A DNA stretch of 7,577 nucleotides from COE1 sp965114465 (GTDB lineage Bacteria > Bacillota > Clostridia > Lachnospirales > Lachnospiraceae). Positions 1 to 5,074 of the stretch are shown one piece after another (positions within the stretch are counted from its first letter, which is position 1; each line of letters opens with the position of its first letter). The translations under genes were made by a program, and so were the position numbers. The stretch is from NCBI GenBank assembly GCA_965114465.1, contig CBCOYO010000160.1:1-7577 (forward strand). Direction: 5' to 3'. The notes beneath the pieces are model-generated. The model was given only the letters and a program-made list of their open reading frames with translations, made no database searches and was not told the DNA's origin.

Positions 1-61
1 CGAAGCGATTTCCAATGGCTGGATACGTAACAGTTCAATGGGTTATCTGAACTGCTACTAG
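1..61 (+). other. possible C-terminal tail of a plus-strand frame (ambiguous)
   Basis: All three plus-strand frames are open at the left edge: frame 1 stops at TAA 28-30, frame 3 at TGA 48-50, and frame 2 at TAG 59-61 after 19 codons (ending MGYLNCY). I recognise none of these peptides. The sequence overlaps the GTAACAGTTC palindrome at 27-58, so any reading frame here may simply be a repeat read through. A real gene ending at one of these stops would converge on the minus-strand genes. There is too little sequence to choose a frame. Confidence 0.15.
27..58. repeat. GTAACAGTTC palindrome, 11-bp arms
   Basis: GTAACAGTTCA at 27-37 faces TGAACTGCTAC at 48-58; the arms match at 10 of 11 positions around a 10-base loop. 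The left arm is identical over 10 bases to the ends of the elements at 2024-2164 and 7525 onward. On the plus strand the right arm is followed by TAGTTTTT, so a weak rho-independent terminator for a gene to the left is possible, but the stem is not GC-rich. Other readings are a collapsed remnant of the repeat family with only its ends left, or a protein-binding palindrome. Confidence 0.6.
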
Positions 62-382
62 TTTTTAATAATGTAAAGATTCATTATATGGATAAGAAAC
101 ACCAAAAAACTCTCTATATTAAATATGAAAGGGAGTGTTGGAAAATGATATTATTTATCCAATATATTGTTGGAATAATTTAAACCTTAAGCAATATATT
201 GTGGATAAATTACATTTTCGGACATCCCTTTCTCATGTATTGTTTGTGCAATGAATAATGGCATAATTAAAAGTGCAGGGATACTGTTATACTCGCAAAC
301 GCTCAGATTTTTCTTTGTATATAGCAAATATTACCCAACTATATAATAGAGGCTGTGCAGAGATTGGAAAATTCTAATTTTT
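62..382. other. AT-rich intergenic region without a supported gene
   Basis: No open frame here has both a convincing start and a family resemblance. The region holds the long imperfect palindrome at 123-236 and otherwise AT-rich sequence. Around 366-384, just at the stop of the ATPase gene, GGAAAATT and AATTTTTTC can pair weakly and could act as a poor terminator in the minus direction, but the stem is almost all A-T. I see no tRNA, riboswitch or CRISPR-like pattern. Confidence 0.6.
123..236. repeat. long imperfect palindrome (fold-back element)
   Basis: The arm at about 123-169 is matched, inverted, by the arm at about 192-236. Matching blocks in order are GAAAGGGA, TGT, GAAAATG, ATTTATCC and AATATATTG, interrupted by small insertions and substitutions. 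The innermost block CAATATATTG (160-169 and 192-201) is itself a perfect palindrome. The roughly 22-base centre (170-191) is unpaired, so either strand would fold into one hairpin of about 45 pairs. It shares no obvious sequence with the GTAACAGTTC family. Likely readings are a decayed miniature transposable element or the fused ends of a lost insertion sequence; no transposase is present in the window. Confidence 0.65.
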
Positions 383-1945
383 TCAAATAGATAATTCCTC
401 AATAATACACTGATGCACTTTCTCCGTCGTATTATAACTAAGTCCAACCGCCAGAATGGTTTGGACTTTTTCATTGCGCAGCTTTTGGCTGTATTCCTTT
501 TCTTTTATCTGTGCAATGGCTTCTTGTGGTGTGCTGTTTGCTTTTAGTTCCAGGATAATCCCTGGCAGGTTTTGCCGTTTCGGATGGAAAATAAAGTCTG
601 CAAATCCTTTGCCGCTTTTTTCCTCCCGCTCAATACGATATTTGCTGCGCGCAGAAAGATAGGCAAGCGTCACCACACACGAAAGGCTGTTTTCATCATT
701 ATATTTTAAGATGGGTAGTTCACTGTTGTGGATATTGTGGAGATAGGAAGCTACAATATCGCTTTTTTGCTCCAAGGTTGCAGTAAGCACTGCGGCGGAA
801 TTACGTACAAGCTCTGCCACGTAGCCGAAATCATCGTCCTTTAATGCTTTTTGAAATTCCAGCATCAGTTCTTTGTTGGGAATCCGAAGTTCGCCATCGT
901 GGTAGGACAGTAAGCCATAGATAATCATTGCAGAGTAAATTTCCTCTCTGTTTCTGGGGGCTTCTTGTCCGGCAGAATATTCTTGTTCAATATCAATTAT
1001 GACAGATGTGTCATTTATCATTTTAACAACATCTTCCCGCACTTCACCGATATTATGCTTTAGAAAGAACAAAACTTCATCCATTCTGCCGGTTCTTGTC
1101 CAATAGCTTTGACAGTATCCATTTAGTAATGCTAATACCACCGAACGCGGATTGTATACTTTTGTTCCGGCGGTGGTCTGATAGCCGTTATACCAATCAC
1201 GGATAGTTTCTAGTGGAACTTTATCTTGTTTGCTGCAGAGCACTTCGACTTCGTACTCCATAAAACCGAAATATTCCTCAAAAAAGTGATCGTTCAGCAT
1301 AGTATATTCGTCAAACATATTGAGGGCAGAGCCTGTGCTATATTTTTTAATAGGCAGAACTCCGGTCATATAGGCAAGTGCCACATAGGGTCTGTCTTTG
1401 AGCAGATTCCTTAGAAATTCCAGAAAATCATTATGATGTTCTGGAAAAAGTTCATGACTAAAGATATAGTCCCATTCGTCAATTATAAAGATAAATTGAT
1501 CGCGTGTTGCAGCCAGCAGATCTGCGATATTGGCAAATGATTTGTTCTTTAGTTCGGGATATTCCTCAATAATATCGTTGCGAATCGATGTAAGGATAAG
1601 CCCGATGTAGTCTGCATAGGATTCTCTTTGGTCAGGCAAATTGTTTAAGGAAAGATTGATTACATTGTATTGGTTTAAGTGTTCTTTATAGGATTTGCTG
1701 CTACTAATTTTTAGATTATCAAACAGTGCTTTTGTGTCATATGCCTTGCAGTAGAATGCACCAAGCATATTTAAAATGGAAGTTTTTCCAAAACGGCGCG
1801 GTTTGGTGATACAGATAAATCGGTTTTTAATCCCAATCCTTTTATTTATAATTTCAATAATACCAGATTTATCCACAAAATATTCATCACTTGTTAGCAT
1901 CTTAAAATCCCAAAAGGCAGATTCTGTATTCAAACACACAGCCAT
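383..1945 (-). CDS. AAA-ATPase-like protein with C-terminal PD-(D/E)XK nuclease-type domain
   Basis: This 520-residue protein has the architecture of the AAA-ATPase-like/DUF1703 family (Pfam PF09820 plus PF08011), which is common and often multicopy in Clostridia and Bacteroidetes; its biological role is not established. Residues 11-35 (FWDFKML..YFVDKSGII) are the typical family opening. The P-loop is TKPRRFGKTS at 47-56 (K54, T55), and the Walker B strand is FIFIIDEWD at 151-159 (D156, E157). The C-terminal part carries a PD-(D/E)XK-like core: D450 in GFADFIF, then E466 and K468 in ILELK, followed by a helix with Y485. Length is normal and all key residues are present, so the gene looks intact. 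ATG is preceded by GAAAGGAAAG and by a good promoter at 1984-2011. It is probably monocistronic. Repeats of the GTAACAGTTC family lie on both sides, consistent with acquisition as accessory DNA. No signal peptide or membrane segment is seen, so it should be cytoplasmic. Confidence 0.9.
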   Translation of the reverse strand: MAVCLNTESAFWDFKMLTSDEYFVDKSGIIEIINKRIGIKNRFICITKPRRFGKTSILNMLGAFYCKAYDTKALFDNLKISSSKSYKEHLNQYNVINLSLNNLPDQRESYADYIGLILTSIRNDIIEEYPELKNKSFANIADLLAATRDQFIFIIDEWDYIFSHELFPEHHNDFLEFLRNLLKDRPYVALAYMTGVLPIKKYSTGSALNMFDEYTMLNDHFFEEYFGFMEYEVEVLCSKQDKVPLETIRDWYNGYQTTAGTKVYNPRSVVLALLNGYCQSYWTRTGRMDEVLFFLKHNIGEVREDVVKMINDTSVIIDIEQEYSAGQEAPRNREEIYSAMIIYGLLSYHDGELRIPNKELMLEFQKALKDDDFGYVAELVRNSAAVLTATLEQKSDIVASYLHNIHNSELPILKYNDENSLSCVVTLAYLSARSKYRIEREEKSGKGFADFIFHPKRQNLPGIILELKANSTPQEAIAQIKEKEYSQKLRNEKVQTILAVGLSYNTTEKVHQCIIEELSI

Positions 1946-1983
1946 AACAATCTTTCCTTTCTATTAATAATTTTTCTATAATA

Positions 1984-2011
1984 ATTATAAAATATTTCTT
2001 GATCGTTTCAA
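1984..2011 (-). promoter_or_regulatory. sigma-A-type promoter for the AAA-ATPase gene
   Basis: On the minus strand TTGAAA (2006-2011) is followed after 16 bases by a perfect TATAAT (1984-1989). Its downstream edge lies 38 bases before the ATG at 1945, leaving a leader of about 30 bases that includes the GAAAGGAAAG ribosome binding site. The -35 box is only 12 bases from the end of the repeat element at 2024, so the element may set or disturb upstream promoter context. Confidence 0.6.
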
Positions 2012-2023
2012 TCAGTCAAAAAA

Positions 2024-2164
2024 TTTGTAACAGTTCAGCCTTTGGATTCCTGCTGCAAGCATCAAGCCATGCAAACCACTTCGTGGTGGCTTGATGGATC
2101 TCTGCCACTGCTCTGCTTCACGGACTTTGCAGTAAATGCAAATCCTAGGCGGAACTGTTACAAA
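2024..2164. mobile_element. MITE-like element with GTAACAGTTC terminal inverted repeats
   Basis: TTTGTAACAGTTC at 2024-2036 and GAACTGTTACAAA at 2152-2164 are perfect 13-bp inverted termini. The similarity continues inward imperfectly (AGCCTTTGGATT on the left, CGCCTAGGATT on the right strand reversed). The interior is more GC-rich than its surroundings and contains two hairpins: ATCAAGCCA 2061-2069 with TGGCTTGAT 2087-2095 enclosing CCAC/GTGG, and TTTGCA 2126-2131 with TGCAAA 2137-2142 around loop GTAAA. There is no coding capacity for a transposase. No clear target duplication is visible because both flanks are A/T runs. It lies 27 bases beyond the thrH stop; neither hairpin has a U-tract, so it does not look like an intrinsic terminator. 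Confidence 0.75.
2061..2095. repeat. internal stem-loop of the MITE-like element
   Basis: A 9-bp perfect stem (ATCAAGCCA with TGGCTTGAT) continues, after a six-base bulge on one side (2070-2075), into a 4-bp stem CCAC/GTGG closed by a TTC loop. The fold is possible on either strand. No run of T follows on either side, so terminator function is unlikely; it is probably a structural part of the element. Confidence 0.55.
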
Positions 2165-2191
2165 AATTTCTTCTCGATCCTTTCCTTATGT

Positions 2192-2794
2192 TTACAAAAT
2201 TTCCTTCCGAATAGCGGCTAAAAGTTCGTCATATGTTTCAAATGCGGCAAGGTCGGGGTTGTCGGCTTTGATTTTGTCGGTGCTTTTGAATAAAAATCCC
2301 GCTTTGCTTGCGCGGATCATGCCAAGGTCATTATAGCTGTCGCCGCTGGCAATTGTTTCGTATCCGATGGACTGCAAGGCTTTCACAGTGGTAAATTTTG
2401 AATTTTCAATCCGCATTTTAAAGCCTGTAATCGTGCCGTTTTCGGCAACTTCCAGTGAATTGCAGAAGATGGTGGGCCAGCCTAATTTCTTCATTAAGGG
2501 GCTTGCAAACTGAGTAAAGGTATCACTAATAATAATAACTTGCGTAAAGGAGCGCAGTTCGTCAAGAAACTCTTTTGCACCGGGAATGGGGTCAATGGTT
2601 GCAATAGTGTCTTGGATTTCTTTTAAGCCAAGTCCATGTTCTTTTAAGATGCCAAGACGCCAGTCCATTAATTTTTCGTAATCCGGCTCGTCGCGGGTGG
2701 TGCGTTTGAGCTCTGGGATTCCGCTTGCTTGGGCAAACGCAATCCAAATTTCGGGTACTAATACGCCTTCTAAATCTAAACATACAATATACAT
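2192..2794 (-). CDS. thrH: ThrH-type HAD phosphatase (phosphoserine phosphatase / homoserine phosphotransferase)
   Basis: The product is a 200-residue cytoplasmic HAD-superfamily enzyme that closely resembles Pseudomonas ThrH, which dephosphorylates phosphoserine (last step of serine synthesis) and can move the phosphate to homoserine. The opening CLDLEGVLVPEIWIAFA (5-21) is diagnostic: nucleophile D7 is followed by E9 where most HAD enzymes have Asp. Other catalytic motifs are ISDTF (S90, D91), K133 in NSKFTT (K138 is the alternative motif III lysine), and GDSYND at 151-156 (D152, D156). TTRDEPDYEKLM at 32-43 is a further family block. The open frame extends to a TTG at 2809, but that TTG overlaps the Shine-Dalgarno GGAGG; the ATG at 2792-2794, eight bases after it, fits the family start. 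It follows the histidine kinase by 56 AT-rich bases with no clear promoter, so it is probably read as the last gene of the mutS2-regulator-kinase group. In vivo substrate preference cannot be told from sequence. Confidence 0.9.
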   Translation of the reverse strand: MYIVCLDLEGVLVPEIWIAFAQASGIPELKRTTRDEPDYEKLMDWRLGILKEHGLGLKEIQDTIATIDPIPGAKEFLDELRSFTQVIIISDTFTQFASPLMKKLGWPTIFCNSLEVAENGTITGFKMRIENSKFTTVKALQSIGYETIASGDSYNDLGMIRASKAGFLFKSTDKIKADNPDLAAFETYDELLAAIRKEIL

Positions 2795-2802
2795 CCTGTT
2801 AT

Positions 2803-2807
2803 CCTCC
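2803..2807 (-). promoter_or_regulatory. ribosome binding site deciding the thrH start
   Basis: GGAGG on the minus strand, eight bases before the ATG at 2794. A longer call starting at the TTG (2809) would place the start codon inside TTGGAGG and leave it without a ribosome binding site, so the shorter protein is preferred. Confidence 0.8.
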
Positions 2808-2850
2808 AATTTTTTTGTTAAATTATATAAAATTTTTATAATTCAATTTT

Positions 2851-4278
2851 TTAAGATAATGCTTTCTTTTCATTGCTTTTTTCCAGTGTAAAAATAAATT
2901 CTGTACCGACGCCTTCTGTGCTGACGACGTTAATATTTTCCTTGTGGGAGTGAATAATTTCTTTGGTTATGGAAAGTCCGAGTCCTGTTCCTTTTTTGTC
3001 TTTGCCGCGGGAAAGGTCGGTTTTGTAGAAACGATTCCAAACAAGGCGCAGGCTGTCTTTGGGGATGCCGATTCCGTTATCTTTTACAGACACGAGGAGT
3101 TTGTTGGACTTTTCAATGGTTTCAATTTTTATTGAAGAATTTTTATGGCTGAATTTTATGGCGTTGTCTACAAGGTTGTAAAGCACTTGCTGGATTTTTA
3201 CCATATCAGCGTTTACAAACATTTCTTCTCCGGTAAGGATAAGTTCTATGGTAATTAATTTTTCGCGGCAGATACCCTCGAAGGCAGCGGCGGTATTTTT
3301 AATTACTTGATTAATGTCAAAATCAGTGCGTTCCAATATCATGCCATTTGTATTTAGGTTATTGAGTGTCAGCAGTGAATTGGTTAATTTGGTTAGGCGG
3401 TTGGTTTCATTGAGCACAATACGTATATACTTTTCGTGCAGTTCCGGCGGAATAGTGCCATCAAGCATTGCTTCCAGATAGCCGCGCATCGAAGTGAGCG
3501 GCGAACGAAAATCATGAGAAATATTTGCTACCAAACGTTTCTGGTTGTCCTCGTTCTTTGCCATTTCGCTTGCCATAAAAGAAAGGGATGCCGCAAGATA
3601 TCCAATTTCGTCTTCACTATCAAGCTGAAACTCGTAGAGAAAATTGCCGACTGCATACTGTTCCGTTGCATGGGTGATTTTCCGCAAAGGAATATAAACC
3701 ATTTCCGTAAAAAAGAGTAAAATAATCAGTGATAGCAAAAACAATATCAGTAATGTTAAATAGGAGATATTTAGCAGCGAGTCGCAGGAACGCTGTAGTT
3801 CTTTGGTGGATGCGTGAATAACAACATAACCTTTCACTTTATATTGACCTGTAATTGGCGCAAATGCGGATATCATATCATCCTCGAACATACCAAAAAA
3901 ATTGCCTACCGTGTAAAAGGAATTTCCGGTTATGGTAGGGCTGAAGTTTGGTATCGTAATGGGATTTTCAATGTCCAAGGGAGAACTGGAATCAAGTACA
4001 ATCAGTCCGGAGGGATTGACAATCCAGATGGGAGAGCCTAAAAATGTTCCAATCGCTTCAATCTGACGCCACACAGATTCCAGTGTAATTTCGCTATTGT
4101 ACAAGTCGGCGGCGTAGGTGTTCGATATCAGCAGGGCTTCTCGATATAAAGCATCTGCACGTTCCCTTTTCATATGCTCTAGGGTCATGCTTGAGGTAAA
4201 TGTCGCTACAACAATAAAACCAAAAAACGCAAAAATTAAGTAGGCGAGTACAAATTTTAAGTATAACGTTCGTTTCAT
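2851..4278 (-). CDS. two-component sensor histidine kinase
   Basis: The protein has 475 residues. Membrane segment 1 is about 7-29 and segment 2 about 171-192. The roughly 140-residue loop between them contains WIVNPSGLIVLDSS and GYVVIHAS, which look like Cache/PAS-type extracytoplasmic sensor strands. A HAMP linker follows (about 192-245). The HisKA dimerisation domain has the phospho-accepting H255 in NISHDFRSP. The ATP-binding domain carries the N box (NLVDNAIKF 368-376), G1 box (DNGIGIP 400-406), F box (RFYKTD 416-421) and G2 box (GTGLGL 430-435). All catalytic motifs are intact, so it should autophosphorylate and pass phosphate to D55 of the regulator encoded just upstream. Its ATG lies 21 bases after the regulator stop. 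Its ribosome binding site is weak (GGGG 12 bases upstream), and an in-frame TGA lies just before it, so no longer start is possible; translation is probably coupled to the regulator. The signal is unknown and no family symbol is justified. Confidence 0.93.
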   Translation of the reverse strand: MKRTLYLKFVLAYLIFAFFGFIVVATFTSSMTLEHMKRERADALYREALLISNTYAADLYNSEITLESVWRQIEAIGTFLGSPIWIVNPSGLIVLDSSSPLDIENPITIPNFSPTITGNSFYTVGNFFGMFEDDMISAFAPITGQYKVKGYVVIHASTKELQRSCDSLLNISYLTLLILFLLSLIILLFFTEMVYIPLRKITHATEQYAVGNFLYEFQLDSEDEIGYLAASLSFMASEMAKNEDNQKRLVANISHDFRSPLTSMRGYLEAMLDGTIPPELHEKYIRIVLNETNRLTKLTNSLLTLNNLNTNGMILERTDFDINQVIKNTAAAFEGICREKLITIELILTGEEMFVNADMVKIQQVLYNLVDNAIKFSHKNSSIKIETIEKSNKLLVSVKDNGIGIPKDSLRLVWNRFYKTDLSRGKDKKGTGLGLSITKEIIHSHKENINVVSTEGVGTEFIFTLEKSNEKKALS

Positions 4279-4299
4279 ATACAGTCAATACCCCATTCA

Positions 4300-5001
4300 T
4301 TAGTTTTTGGCTTCAAATTTATAGCCGACGCCCCAGATTGTTGCAATGCGCCAGGATTCATGGTCTTTTATTTTCTCACGCAGGCGTTTAATATGCACGT
4401 CTACTGTGCGTGTATCGCCAATGTACTCATAGCCCCATATCTGATCGAGCAGTTGTTCGCGTGTATAGACATGGTTGGGTGAGGAGGCGAGAAAATATAA
4501 TAATTCGAGCTCTTTTGGCGGCATATCAATGCTTTTACCATTGTAAATTACGGAATAATTCGTTAAATTAATAGTTAAATTGGGATAGCTGACTTGCTTG
4601 GCAGCGGGGGCTTCTGTAACAGGTGCTGCGGTTTTGTAACGCCGCAGCACGGCTTTAACGCGCGCTACAAGTTCTTTGGTGTCAAAGGGCTTTTCCAGAT
4701 AATCGTCCGCACCAAGCTCCAACCCTAATACTTTGTCAAATACTTCGCCTTTTGCGGAGAGCATAATAATGGGGGTCTGCGATTTCTGACGTACTTCACG
4801 GCATACCTGATAGCCGTCAATGCCTGGAAGCATTAAGTCTAACAGGATTAAATCAGGTGCAAAGGAATCTGCTTCGTGCAGCGCCGATTCGCCGTCGTAA
4901 ACGATTTTTGTTTCAAAGCACTCTTTTGTCATATATAAGGAAATTAGTTCTGCGATATTTTCGTCGTCGTCAACAATTAATATTTTTTGTTTGTTTGCCA
5001 T
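4300..5001 (-). CDS. OmpR/PhoB-family response regulator
   Basis: The product is a 233-residue DNA-binding regulator. The receiver domain (about 5-118) has the acidic pair D11/D12 after ILIV, phospho-acceptor D55 in LILLDLMLPG, S82 in MLSAKGE, and K104 in the EKPF loop. A short Ala/Pro-rich linker (about 123-134) leads to a winged-helix domain (about 135-231) with the family signature RTVDVHIKRLREKI as recognition helix and WGVGYKF at the wing. Length and residues are standard. ATG is preceded by GGGAAAGGA about 10 bases upstream. The 73-base gap to mutS2 shows no convincing -35/-10 pair, so transcription probably comes through from mutS2 or from a promoter inside that gene. It is the cognate partner of the kinase encoded 21 bases downstream. 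Target genes cannot be inferred; autoregulation is common in such pairs, but I see no direct repeat typical of PhoB-like binding in the gap. Confidence 0.94.
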   Translation of the reverse strand: MANKQKILIVDDDENIAELISLYMTKECFETKIVYDGESALHEADSFAPDLILLDLMLPGIDGYQVCREVRQKSQTPIIMLSAKGEVFDKVLGLELGADDYLEKPFDTKELVARVKAVLRRYKTAAPVTEAPAAKQVSYPNLTINLTNYSVIYNGKSIDMPPKELELLYFLASSPNHVYTREQLLDQIWGYEYIGDTRTVDVHIKRLREKIKDHESWRIATIWGVGYKFEAKN

Positions 5002-5074
5002 TGTGCAATTTTCCTTTCCCAGCGTTTGTGTTGTTATATTTATGTGGTTTGGGTTTTATGGATAAGAGGACAGT

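Noticed and set aside
145..183. Twelve-codon plus-strand frame (MILFIQYIVGII) with GGGAG nine bases upstream
   Set aside because: Hydrophobic and with a plausible ribosome binding site, so a tiny membrane peptide crossed my mind. It lies wholly within the left arm and centre of the 123-236 palindrome, is very short, and has no family support.
240..267. Plus-strand promoter-like pair TTGTTT-16-CATAAT
   Set aside because: No plus-strand gene follows; it would run antisense into the ATPase gene. AT-rich DNA gives such matches readily.
2126..2142. TTTGCA/TGCAAA hairpin considered as the thrH terminator
   Set aside because: In the direction of thrH transcription the stem is followed by GTGAAG rather than a U-tract, and the same hairpin recurs upstream of mutS2, so it belongs to the repeat family.
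2821..2843. AT-only inverted repeat between the kinase and thrH, considered as a terminator
   Set aside because: The stem AATTATA/TATAATT contains no G-C pair and would be too unstable to stop transcription; it is a low-complexity coincidence.
4094..4300. 68-codon minus-strand frame whose ATG overlaps the response regulator stop (TAATG)
   Set aside because: It reads the start of the histidine kinase gene in another frame, and its product shows no domain. The kinase frame has unmistakable motifs. At most the overlapping ATG aids reinitiation.
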